From: Seriola aureovittata
Taxonomy: Eukaryota > Chordata > Actinopteri > Carangiformes > Carangidae
NCBI RefSeq assembly: GCF_021018895.1
Contig: NC_079384.1
Coordinates: 8,178,140 to 8,242,139 of the forward strand
Reading direction: 5' to 3'
DNA: 64,000 nucleotides
Part shown: positions 1 through 12,802 of the stretch, piece after piece
Layout of the letters: every line of letters starts with the position of its first letter
How positions within the stretch are numbered: position 1 is the stretch's first letter
Position numbers and translations under genes: made by a program
The notes under the pieces: model-generated
The model's database searches: none
What the model was told of the DNA's origin: nothing
Seen by the model: the letters and a program-made list of their open reading frames with translations, nothing else

Positions 1-1848
1 GGAGCTCACTTTGATATGTGAGAGGCTCCAGTTTGAAGATCACTGTCCTATTTTGACAGGTGGGCCTCAACTCCTGCCGCCTTCACACCTGACGCATGAG
101 CTTTACAGGAACTAAAAATGGGGCACACCAACAAAAACATTCACACTCCTAATTTAACAATGTCCATAAAGAGGCCTGATGATCAACTACAGGAGCCGTG
201 CCAGTGTGTTGAAACCAACACTCCAAGTGGGTCACAAATTAAGCTGCTATTATTACCAATAAGAACTAGAAAACAAAGTGAAAGGGATCACTAGTGATAA
301 ACTATGGTTGACTCTAATTGCTCTCAATAATACTCAACAATACTCATCACAGCAGGCAGCTGTTTTTAGCAAAAGAGCTCTAAAAACCCACTCCACAGTA
401 GCTGCTCAGCATCGAGCAGCAGTCACACACAGTAAGCGATTAGCTGGTGAACAGAGCACAGAGACAGATATTTTCCTCAGGAATTGTCACAGCTAAAAGA
501 AAGTGAACATTGGACTTACCATCTAGATGCTTTTCTGAGATTAAAAACATAAATAACACGTAGCACTATAGTTAATTCAGGTCATTTTTGACCTGGTCTT
601 GGATATAATACAAATAACACAAAAACTCAATTATCATATAAAGTAAATGAGACACAAGAGATTTGTGTTGTGATGTTTTCATCACAAAAATATTAATAAC
701 TAAACAAAACCAAAAAAAAAAAAACAGATGGGTCTTTTTTAACCCATCTAAGATCTAAAAAAGTCATTTGTGCCTGTTTTGTTGTTGTACCATCAAGACG
801 AGTGTCAACAAATCTAAATCACATGGTGCTGATGCGCTGTGAGTATATCTGAGGTCAATTGTCATATGTAGCAGCTCCTTTGGGTACAACTTCCCAGCAG
901 GACACTGTAGATAGAGGTTGCCACAGCTCATAATCATTTTCCAATAATATATTATTGCACATACACATATACAAAACTGCTGAAGTACACTTGATCAGAG
1001 ACATATAAGCATGATTTATGCTGTGGTTCCTGTGATGATTATAAGTGAGAATTTATAGTCAGTAAGGTCTGACAGTTAAACCTATATGACAGATAGACAC
1101 ATCCATTGTGGCCCAAAGCAAACAAAACTGGAGACCATGGTCCAAGAATAATCGCACCCAGAGCGCCGAGCGCCCTACATATTTGTGTCAGGATGTGTGA
1201 GCGTATATGCCAGGCATGTGGGTGAGTGGTAACCCTAAGCTTGTGTCATGAGAAAAGTGGTATAAGCTTTGCATGTGACACATATAGCTTTACATAGGCC
1301 TATAGGAAGCAGGGGAGAGTGTCCTATATTTCACTGCTTTCGACACTACAGACTCTGAATATAAACACAAACTCCAAATCAAAGTTTAAATGTTTTACAG
1401 CAAAACAAATCATGAACCAACATTTGACTGTGGAATTAATAAAGTGGCAAATATACAATTTCATAACAGCATTATTAGATAAAAATCAGTTTTCCTCTGT
1501 TTGAGGAGAGAACATGTCAGTGTCCTCTCCTCAGACAGAATGTATGAGCTTCGTGTGAACACTTGTGCAGTAGCTTGATGACTTGCGTTCAGTAGCTGGT
1601 TCTAAATTACATCTACTCTGTGTGCTCCCGTGATTTTATTCCCATCTGGTCCGACACCACTCTATCGATGATATGCAGCAGTCATTTATTCTGACACTAT
1701 TGGTCCCGGCAGATTTACTGTCATGTAGCTGGCCCACGTTCAAACTGTCTACAGTATGACATCGCCTAGTGAGGTTCCATGTTGCTCTCTCTTTCTCTTT
1801 CTTTGCCTGTGTATATATGTACAGAACCCAGACGCATGCACACATATA

Positions 1849-1890
<42 letters not shown>

Positions 1891-4800
1891 TGTATATATG
1901 CATACATACACACACCACTCTCATTCACCTTCACTGTCTCTGTTGTCTGTCCACAGTCACAAATGTCAATCTAGGACATGTGGTGCTCCCGTAGTCCATG
2001 CATGAGACTGGGATGCTGAATCAAGGCCTGTAAAGTAAGGGAGAGAACCATATTAATAGTGAAATAATATTTGGAGAAACAGGTGACTTGATTGAATTTT
2101 CACCAGCTTTTATCAAATAGTGAAAGCAAAGTGGCAATAAACCTTGTGAAATGTTACAGTAAGAGGCCCGTGGCCTGCTCTGTGCGGAATGATTCAGACA
2201 CCGCTCCTGTGTGTGTGACGTCAAACATAAGCTGCAAGTTTACTCATGAACATCAGTGTTTGTGCATTATCAAAAAAATAAATGCAAGTTGTGCTAAAAT
2301 GTCTGGTGCTAGTAATCGTATTAACATAACTTTAAGTGCAACAGCTATTTTTGGTGATATGTAATTACAGCATTTTAGACAGTGTTGAAGCCACTGTTTT
2401 CATTTTGGAAAACGTATTGTAACTTTAATCTATGTATAGACAATATTCAAAAACACTAATACATGTGGTAATACTTCACTGGTTCATCATTTCTGTGTAT
2501 TTATGTACACATAAATGACAGTACATTTACTTTAGTACTAGGCTAAATTCAGGTGCAATTTTGAGATACTTGAGCATTTAATGCTACTTTATAGTTTAAC
2601 TCACACTTCAGAGGGATATATTGTACTTGTTACTCTAATGCAAATTTGTCTCTCTGGGTTAGTTCACCTGTAAATAACCATGTTAGGTCAATGCTGTTCC
2701 TCATTAGTGAAGACAATGCATCACAACATGAACATATTATACCATAAATAGATATTTATCACTTGCTGTTTTTAATTGTGTTTTTTATTATTAGTATTAT
2801 TATTAATTTAATAGCTATCAGTACAAGCTGTGTGTGATATACAAAATTATTAAACAGCTCCACCTGGTGGATTCTTGCTGTCTGTACAATACAATACAAT
2901 GGCTAAACAGTTTTATACAGATATATTTTATCTCACTTTTTGTGAGAATGACATTATGAGGACAGTTTTACTTTTGTACTCCAAATTGTACATAAGCAAT
3001 TAAATAATAATTAAACAATGAACTGAATTATATTAACGTTGTTAATAAATGTAAATAAAGTAATAAATAAATAAAGTTTCTTGTGTTTACCTTAAAATAT
3101 ATATAATATACAGTATATATATAAGATATATAATAAATTACTCTGTAAAATAAAGCTCATTATAGATGCTTGTTGTTGTCTCAGGCCCCCTGCCTCTCTT
3201 AGCAGAGCTCAACAATTGCTACCAAGTGCAAATAAACACAGTGCAAATGAATAAAAAAATAGAACAAACCTCTCCTTTTATTTAGCTTAACAAAGCTACA
3301 TATGCTACTGTACCTACCTCAGTAGCTGACTAGCTGGATGGCGCGTAAGCTTGGGCAATTTCTCGATATTAAAGTGAAGAGCCAGTGTTAACAGCAGCTG
3401 CTAATTCACTGTCGAGTTACCCTGACAGTTTTGTGATTGTAAAGATATTCCTCAGAGAAAGTTCAATTCTGATATTTCCTCTAGTCTACAGGAGCCAGTT
3501 ACTGCAGCTAGCAGCAGAGCTTTGACTGGCAGCCGGCAGCCAGCACCTGGGGGCTGATGTGATTGACTAAAAATTAAGGGGGCAAGAACAGGTGACACTT
3601 CAGTTGTCATGAAAAATGACATTTTGAAATAAAAAAATGACTATAATGAAATAACATTTCATAATATTGGGTTGAGTTTTCATAATTTATTAAATAATTT
3701 CACATTTTATTGATTCATTTAAATATTTCACTCCTTTTTTTTATTCCGTTAATTCATTTGATCATTTATTACAAAATGTCTCATCTGTTAAATACTGAAC
3801 ATTTTTGGGGGTCCCATATATTACAGGTTAATGTCGACTGTTATGTTACGTTGTGTCTTTTGTCAGGAACCACATTTCCCATGAGCCATGACACCACTCT
3901 TCCTGCTTCCTGAGTGTGAGCGCCCCACAGGTTGTTTAGTGTGTAATAGGAGATCATGAGTAGCCACGCAGCTGTCAGTCAACAGGGCTGATTGTGAAGT
4001 ATGCTAAATGGGTGGGGTCGTAAATATCTGGAGGCAGACTCATGTGCCCCTGTGAGAACTGGACATCCTGGGCATCTGAGGTCACGACCTTCCTGATTGA
4101 AACCAAATGGCCTGGACATGTGAAATACTAATTATAAGATGGCATGATTACTATTTGAGCAATGAGCAATGGCGTGAATGATTTTGTGCCATACCTGCGG
4201 TGCATTGTGTATCAAGGATCTGGGTTTTCGAGCAACAAAAGGACTTCTGACGCAGAATTATGATGGTCATAGATTTGAATAGTGTGCTATCAACCAGCCA
4301 GGCCTTGTTGCTATCCCACAGGAATAATTTTAGACTTGACTTTTCTCTTATCTTCCCTGTTCTCATAGCACTTAACATACCTTTGATATCTTCCTCTTGT
4401 ACAACAATAATGCCAGCTCTCCTGAGGCATGTGTGGTGGCCCGCTGCTGAGTATCAGCTTTCACTTTTCCTCTCAGTGCTTCTCTTTCCGTCAAGATTTT
4501 TGATATTATCCATGATGAGAAACGCTCACACTCCCGTCCTCTCACCTTAAAGCACTGTACATCTGTTTTTTTCATTACCGGTAGATTAGTTGAGCATCAT
4601 CTCTCTCGTGTGCTGCCTGCAAGTCAAGTGCATTAAAGTGCATACTTCAGTTTCTATCTTGAGAATGTTTGAAGAGGAACTCCACAAGACGCTGACTCAG
4701 TGCAGGAGAGAACCTAAATAAGAGCCTACCATCTGGGAAAATGCTTTTGCCTAATTGCAGAAACCTTTAAAGTCTAGACACTATAATTATAAGACAATGG

Positions 4801-5200
4801 GATCATGTCTGACATTTAAATACTACCTTAGATATAGATTTTTTCTGTTTAGTTTATAATTCTTTAACGTTTTATTTACTATTTTGTACTCTTTCCTGCC
4901 GCTTTAACCCAAAACCCTCCTTTACAGTGAGACGTTCAATTAAACTGATCTATTACTGCTTCACTAGATAGTTTGAGCACCTAGATTTGATTGTAGAAAT
5001 TCTGTTTATCAGTTTGCAAGTGAAACAAAGACTTCAAGCCATTGCACTCAGCTGTTCATACTCCGAATGGTTGGGGCCTTATCAAAGATGATAATTCAAG
5101 ACTGGCATCCAAGTCTTCAATCGTCATAAAGCTAGATGCATATGGCCGATAACTGAAATTCAAATAATGCAAAGGGCAGAGCAGAAGAATGAGAGAGCAG
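1..5200. other. Intergenic DNA upstream of plekha4, no gene recognised
   Basis: I see no conserved exon on either strand. The open frames here are short, lack family similarity and are broken by AT-rich stretches. A (TA)n microsatellite lies near 1.85-1.89 kb and AT-rich dyad-like sequence near 3.09-3.14 kb. The piece at about 3.26-3.57 kb looks like an old dispersed element, but I cannot name it. The sequence becomes GC- and CpG-richer from about 5.2 kb, where plekha4 probably begins. Confidence 0.6.
1851..1890. repeat. (TA)n microsatellite
   Basis: An almost perfect TA dinucleotide run, preceded by short CA/TA alternation. It creates meaningless Tyr-Ile reading frames on both strands. It lies in intergenic DNA. 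Confidence 0.9.
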
Positions 5201-5219
5201 CTGTTTTTTGTAAATTCCA

Positions 5220-5637
5220 AAGTCACAAACCCACACTCAGCTAAAGACAGAGAGGCTGTCAGGGGCAGGGTGAGAGGGAGGGACACTGAGGAAGAAGAGG
5301 AAGAAGAAGACGGTGGGGGGAGAAGGGAGAAGGGGCTCACAGAGAATGCACTGTTAGAGGACAGAGAAGCAGGCTGAGTGTTTACAGCCCGCGTAGGTAG
5401 ATCACCGCACCGACACTGGCGCTACAAGTCCGAGCGGAGGGAAACAGTGAGAAACAGAGAGGGAGATTCACACGTACGAGGAGAGAAGCGGAGTGTGGCG
5501 GGAGATTGTTGGGAGTGTTTGGGCAACAGGAGCTCAAGGTAGCCAGGAAGAGGGCAGCCAAGCCTGAGGAGATGCTGTGAGGAAGCGTGCCAAGTGATGG
5601 AGCTTGAAGCAGCCAGCAGGCGGATACAATTAGTCAG
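5220..5637 (+). promoter_or_regulatory. plekha4: Probable promoter and first exon of plekha4
   Basis: GC/CpG-richer, purine-rich DNA ends in a consensus donor, CAG|GTAAAG, at 5637/5638. The next exon with coding content begins at 8079 after TTCCCTGCAG. A short upstream frame (ATG CTG TGA) sits near 5571. An ATG at 5597 in good context (G at -3, G at +4) opens a frame that would splice in phase onto the exon at 8079. It would add 14 residues (MELEAASRRIQLVR) before the ATG at 8080. The exon assignment is inference: no transcript is available and the 5' end is unknown. Confidence 0.5.
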
Positions 5638-8079
5638 GTAAAGCAATATGGCATCTTTATTATGATTTATGTCTCACTAAATTATAAGTATTATTTGAAC
5701 AGTTAAACAAATGTTTCAGAGAGATATTTGAGTGCATTTCAGTATTTATATCAACTCTGTATTTCCATTCATTTAATAAGTTTACAGTCATTTTCCATTC
5801 ACCGAACAAACTACTACTGTTGCTCATGGTTAGCAGAGTTGTGGAGCAGCGTGGCTGTTGTGATGCATTATCTGTGGCTGAAATATAACAGGCCCACTGA
5901 GGGACTTTTTCTCAGCTTTGCCAAGCTGTGATATCCCAGCTGTATTTTCACAGCAACTTTAATGTCTCCTAAACCCTAACTTTACTGTCCATAACCGAAT
6001 GAAATATGTTGCATACAGCAATCCCATGTCCTCAAGAGGAAAATCTTCTCAGGCAGTCAAATATGTAGTTGAGACAGTGGCTTGTTAATTGTAAGGTCAA
6101 ATGTATTGTCATGATTTTGTTGACATTAAAAGGCATGAGAATGTAGGAGACATGCAAATGTTTTTGTTGATGGAGAGGGAGGATATTTCCCCGGCCGATG
6201 CATTCAACATGCTCTGTGTCCAACTTTCACATGATGCTCCAGAGTCCTTGGGTGCTACAAAGCGCACTCTGTGCGGTACACAAACCCACTATTTGTCCTC
6301 CGGTCCTTCCCTCTTTAGCATTTCAAGTCTTCTCCTCCCAGCGCAAGTGACCCCAACTGATTAAGAAGGAGATTTTCCAAATATTTCACAACACCCACAT
6401 AATCCCCCAGCGGCTGTGAGGTTGTTAGTCTCCGCTCTCATCTCTAACAAAGACTTTCTCTCATTTACTCTGTGTCTCACTAGTAGGGGACTGTGGTTGA
6501 TACTGACATAGATTGTAGATGCTGAACCATGTCAAACCACTGGGTCACCCACGAGTGCTTGTGGAGGCTGCATGTGAGATGTTCTCATGAATTTTTATCA
6601 TCTAGTTCATCTCTATTGTTGTTTCATGAAGGTCAACAATAACGCTACAGTTTAGACAAGCTGTGAAATGATGCTTTGCTAAAGAAGCCACAGCAGGTGC
6701 AACTTAAAGAAGCTGAGGATCAGTTTTAAAATCTTAATAAGATGTTAGTGTGTAACTCGAGTATTATGTTGTTAAACATAGCATATATACATCTATACAA
6801 GCATATGCAAATAAAGTACATGCAGCAAGTAGTTTGGCATGGAGAAAAAATCTGAGGGGAGGTTATTGAATAAAGTGGTGCTTTATACAGTTATACTAGT
6901 AATATATGAAAAATAAATATAGAAGAAATACTTTATATGGACTATAGAAAGTAGTTATAGTTGTATCAAGTAATATAATATGAAATATAAGTAAAGTTAT
7001 ACAAAGTCATAAAGTAGGTGCAGGTGTAAGAAACATGCTACCATGTGACCTGAGGTACAGAACCAAATATGCTGATGAATCCTAAAGAGACAGCATGACT
7101 CTACAGAAAAACACAAAGCTCTGACACAGTCAGCCCCACCCCTCCCCTACACATTTGTCTTCAACATGCCACTTTACTTCCCCGGCACCACACTCTTTTA
7201 TTTTGGTTCCCGTCCTAAGCAGTCTACACTGCAGTTCTGCAGTTTGGGACACATTCCAAATCTCGTCTGTCATACCAGCCCGTCCCATGCTGCCAGATTG
7301 GTTTTCACACTGTCCCGGGCCCCTCCCTGCTACCACGGCGACGCAGCTGTCACCTGTCAGTTTCATGGTGGGGATGCACACAGGCCTGTTATGGCTCAGA
7401 ATAGACCAGTGGGAGAGTTTCACTGGAGGTGGAAGAGTACAACACCGAGTCTCTGAGAGAATGAACAGTTGACGAGGAAAAAAATCTCAACTATACGAGA
7501 ATGTGGCATATGTGAGCTCAGAGGTTATGGGACTGGGTGCTGTTCATGGGAGTGACTGACTGGGTGGCTTCTACAGAGAGAGAATCTGGTTCAGTTTGTA
7601 TTGGTAAGGCCTCACCAACCACTCTCAGCTAGTTCATTCAAATATGTAGGCCGGCAGTGCTACAATATAAGGAGTTGTTCAGTACTAGTTGTGCATGTGT
7701 ATTCAGATTTGTTGTTTCTCATTAAAGAGGTCGCTCCGAGGTCGTGGCAAACTATAATTGTACAGATGTGGATATTTTTATCTGAAAAAATCTTACAGTA
7801 TTTGGATTTCCTGCGCACTTTTATGTGTTTGTATCACAGGTAATTATGACTTAATTTCTTGTTCATAAAGCCACCTGCATAGTTACAGTACCTGGTTAAA
7901 GTTAATAGTAGGGTCTAGGATTTAGTTTGGGTGCAACACTGTAAAAAACAATTTAATCTGCATTAATCTAAATGTTTTGACTGAAATGACATTTTCGCTC
8001 GGCTGTGACACTCGCTTATCTTCGTCTTCTCCTTCTCATCTTCTTCGTTTATGTATGAATTCTTGTATTTCCCTGCAGA

Positions 8080-9318
8080 ATGGATGACCAGGACAGAGTA
8101 AGCCAAGCTTCCAGTGTAGCCACTATTTCCTACTTTCCTGTGACAAAGGTGCGTTTTCCAGTTTTCCAGGCAGCCGTGTTATAATGTGCACATGTGGAAG
8201 GATTTCTGTGACACCGTTCATGCATACAAAATGTGTTATTCTTTCCTTTTGGGTAACAGGAAAGTGATGGGAGGGTGCAAACATTTGGGAAAAGATGTCA
8301 AGCTGCCAAGAGAGACCCCAACTGCCCTGTGGTTATTAGAGGATGGCTCAACAAAAAAGTAAAACGCCAAACATCATCTACTGATCTGTTTAACATCTTT
8401 TACCTTCATCATTGCATGTAGAAGAGTGTGTGGCCGGGCCTCTAATGAATCTTCCCTCTGCAGGATAGCTCTGGTTTGAAGCTCTGGAAGAGAAGATGGT
8501 TCGTTCTCTCCAACTACTGCCTGTTTTACTATAAAGGTAAAGAGCACAGCATGAGTCCCAGCACTGTGCGTGGAATGAAATCTTTCCTATGTGCTCTGGA
8601 TGAACAACAAGGCATCTCTTCTTTTGTTCACTTCTTTCCCGCCCTCAATCAGACAGCAGAGAAGAATCTGTGCTCGGCAGCATCCCACTCCCAAGCTACA
8701 AAATCCTGTTCTGCACACCACGGGAATGCAAGAACAGAAAGTTCACCTTCAAGGTATCTTCATTTAGATCAAGCGTTATACCAGCCTTTTTTTTTTTTGA
8801 TTATGCATAAAGTGTACAAAGAATAACTTAATTGTTAACATAGAATTTTGTTTACATTCAAAGCTATATGGAACAACAAAATAAACTATTCCACAGGAAT
8901 ATTTTAACTATTTTAAATCCACTACACACCTGAAAGGTTCCTCTCTGCATATATTCACTGAAACCCGTCTAATCAGGTCAAATTAAAGAACTTCTATCTT
9001 ACCCTTATTTGAATTGGTTTGAGTAAAAGTAGTAGTTCACTAGACTGAAAAGCATCACCATACACATAAAACAAAAACCATTTTAAAAAATCATAAAAAA
9101 ATTGAGCTATCCTATATGTAAAAACAAATCAGCTGCCATCGATTCTTCATTAGGGGAGAAGTAACAGTGTTACCTCGTGAATGATCTCTGTAAAACTAGG
9201 TGGTGCACCAGGGAATGCGCTCTTACTTCTTCAGCGCCGACACTCAGGAGGATATGTTGGGTTGGGTCCGAGCCCTCAGTCAGTCTGCAGCGATGGAGCC
9301 AGACAGCTCCATGAACAG
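8080..9318 (+). other. plekha4: plekha4 exons encoding the N-terminus and PH domain
   Basis: Coding exons are 8080-8148 (the exon itself begins at 8079), 8260-8358, 8464-8536, 8653-8753 and 9200-9318. Phases are 0, 0, 1, 0 and 2 at their ends, and all introns are GT-AG. The joined product reads MDDQDRVSQASSVATIS, then VVIRGWLNKK (beta-1), KLWKRRWFVLSNYCLFYYK (beta-2/3), DSREESVLGSIPLPSYKI, and finally the C-terminal helix with DTQEDMLGWVRALSQSA. The ATG at 8080 gives an N-terminus comparable with mammalian PLEKHA4, which is why it is preferred over the ATG at 5597. Confidence 0.88.
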
Positions 9319-12300
9319 GTACAACTCTACTCACTGTGGATATGAGGTGTTATGTAATGAATTGATTGCACTGTGCACTGAGTGAGCCAATTTTTCTTTT
9401 TTTGGTGCATCTCTGATCCTTTCAGGCGTTGCTCAAGTTATCAGGATTTCACACAGATAGGTGGCAGCAGTGAATCTGTGGACTTCCCTAAATCCCCCTC
9501 CGATGGAGAAGGTCCTTCCCAAAAACACAGGCACGTCAGCAGGACTCTGAGCGAACCGAGCCATCTCACCGGTGGGAGGATGGGGACGTCGCACTCGGAG
9601 CACAGGGGGAGGCGGAGAGTGCGTCACAGAAACAGCAGGTTGTCAAGTCGTTTCAATGTGTGAAAGACGCACAGTTAAATCCCAGTGGTTTACTTAAAGG
9701 GGGGGGAAATCCTTTGAGAGAGGTCCCAGCTTTGGCATTTTGTGCTGTATTCTCTGATGTCTTCACAGCCCTTCAAACAGAACACCCAGTCCCGCTGAAT
9801 TCAGCAGGAGAAGAGCTTTCGGTCCAAATCAAGAGGAGGATTCTTTTCCAGGTCAAAACACACCACCCACCCAAACAGAAATTATGGGAACAGGTTCATT
9901 GACCTCCAGAGGGCAGCTTGGGTCCCGACCTCATACGCCAGTGGGAAGGGTTGACATTCGACCTCACGATGACCCGGTCATGGTGCCACAGACCCTATAC
10001 TACGCACCTGCCTCACCTAAGCTGGAGTTCAAATCCACTCCGACTACTCCAGTCTCAGAAAGGTGGCAGAACCTCAGCCAGGTCAGGGCATGTTTGGTTT
10101 ATCATGATATCGGAAAAAATTACAACAGAGGTTTTGTACCATACAGCACTTGTTTTTTTTTTCAGTATTTTTCAGATAATAATAATGTGTCTTAAGTGCA
10201 ATAAACTGAGAGGTACAGCTTTGATTTATCGCCATACTCACAAGCATGAAGCATATAGGTCAAAAAGTATTTCTTTATATATTAATTTTATACATTATTA
10301 TTATCATTATTATTATTATGTATTCTTTATATGGCTTATTTGTTTATATACAGAAAGATAAAAACTGCCTTACCCAAAGTTTAAGTAAAACGTCACAGAT
10401 ATGCCTGCTTATTGATATTATTATATATTTTGAAACATCATCATTAAACAAAACTTTTCCATTCACTCAAGAATTACAATTTGAGGGTTTCAAAAACGTA
10501 AGTAATGCCAATGTAATCAACTATTAAGTTGCATTGTGGGAAATGCAGGATCCAGTGTTTTTGGAGCTCAAAAGGAAATCTCAGCCACTGCCGCTGTGAT
10601 TTTGATCATTCTGTTTTAATCTAATCTGCGAGTTCCCCAACTTTATGGAAGTGCAATGCTAAATCTCCGGAGTGCCCCTTTAACATCATTTCTTGTGACC
10701 AAATGACTCCTGTTACTCACACCTTATCTTTTTCATCGTCTACAGCCTACACCTACATACGGTTCAGTTCATCATATGCCGAGTGGGAGAAGACCTCTAG
10801 GAAAGGTGATTGTAGTAGTGTAATGTAGTACAGTATTGTAATGAACGATACATTTACGGCAAGTTTGTAGCACATCACACCTATTGATCACATTCCCACC
10901 ATTCTTTACTAAAAACCAACTAAAATAAATCATTGAAGTGAGTTGAATTTTTACTGTTGTACTTTTAAAGCCACTTTTCCGCTGCTGTTCTCACTTGATG
11001 TTATCTACGTGCTGTGTTCTCCTTCAGAGCTACTCTACGGGGGCACATGCAGACTTACTGCCCCCTCTGCCCCCCTCATCGAGAGCCGCACATGCTCCCC
11101 ACCCACCACACCACCACCACCACCATCACCACCATCTCCGCAGCCATTTATCTGTTTGTGTGCTACCGCCAGCCATGGTACAGCGCTGTGTGTTCGTATA
11201 GTGTCTTGTGTGTGAACAGAACTGTCTGTGGTGTTATGGTGTTTTATATTTGTGTTATGTCGCCTTACTATGTTTGTGCTGTAATGTCTTACTGTGTAGG
11301 CTTTTAACAAATGGACTCTAACATTATCAGCAACAATATTTTAAGGATCCTGTTATATTGCCCTGTACTTGTTTTATGTCCATGTCACTGTTTTGTATTT
11401 TCATTAATATTTGTCAATTTCTATTTGTGACTAATAAATCATTAATTGTGCTCATTATTATTATTATTATGGCTGTTGTTGTGTTTAATTGTGCTGTTAT
11501 ACCTATCCTATATCTGTGTGTTTTGTGTGTATTATGAGTACCGCCATGATTATGCTACATGTAATGACGATTACATGAAGGTGCTGTTTGCTAAATAACA
11601 AATGCATCTTATGCAAGTACATTTTTGAATAATTTTCTCCCTCAGATTCACAGTACATGGCTGTAGTGTCTGTGTTTGTCTCACTGAGAGCGCTGAAGCT
11701 TGCGCTGGGCTCCTTTGAAAGACAGCTCAATCTTAACATTCAAGCATTAACATTCAAGCATTAACCTGCACACAATACCATAAATAACTGTGGTGAGCAC
11801 AAAGGATTTCATTTTAAAAAGATTTTTAAAAAATTATTTCATGAAGACATAGACTTCTAATCACATATTAAAAGCCTGTGACCAGCAAAAAGATATATAA
11901 AATACACATTTTTTTTTTTAAAAGCTATTTAATAAAATTGACCTTGATGCTTTTTAGGCCCAGAAGCATGACTCGAGAGAAACCCCACCAATCAGACCTC
12001 TTGAAAGTGATGCAGACGTGAGTATCAGAAGCAGTCACTTACCATCTTATTAGATGTTTCTCTCTGAGGAGACATCAGTCAGATTGTGATTTTCCCTCTA
12101 CAGGCTGTGTTGACAAGGTTGTGCGGGTGTGACAAGCTGCTACAATCACTGTCTGTAGAACTGGCCCAGCTGCAAATGGATAAGGTCAGTACTTGAATGG
12201 TTACAGGTGTATCCATCCCATGAAAACCAACGATCTCATTAATAGCCCTGTATTCTGTCTGTTCTGGTAAATATTGTGACTGCATCTCAAACTGAGACTC

Positions 12301-12761
12301 TAGTGTCGTTTTACAGGACAGTGTCCAGTGTGCGTTAGAGGTGTCCAGACTGCAGCTGGAGGAGTGGCAGAGCCAGGGGCCCCGAGCCCAGGAAGAGGCA
12401 CTGACCCAGAAGGCTTTGCTCCAGGAGGATCTGGTCACAATCCGAGCCAGAATGTGTGACGTATCATTGGTGTGTAAAAACTCCAGGTGGCAGTGACCCC
12501 AAATGAGACAAGCAATGGCACTACATGAGTAGGGCTGCTGTGATTGCAAACCCCTCCAATCCATTAGCAGAAATCAGGGATCTTTGGGTTTTTTTGTTGT
12601 TGTTTATAAATCTGTCTCTATATTTTTTACTCAGGAAATGGAGAGGGTGTGGAGTCAATATGAGCGAATGGAGAGTGAACTGTCTGTTATACGCTCACAC
12701 CTTCAGCACATCTGTAACTTTGGAATACCACAGGTACTTCATAAACTACAAAATGTGTACT

Positions 12762-12802
<41 letters not shown>

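Noticed and set aside
1636..2005. Tyr-Ile-rich small proteins on both strands
   Set aside because: They are translations of the (TA)n microsatellite.
4151..4575. Overlapping 67-96-codon frames upstream of plekha4
   Set aside because: No similarity to a known family, no splice or promoter context, and frames on both strands overlap, as expected by chance.
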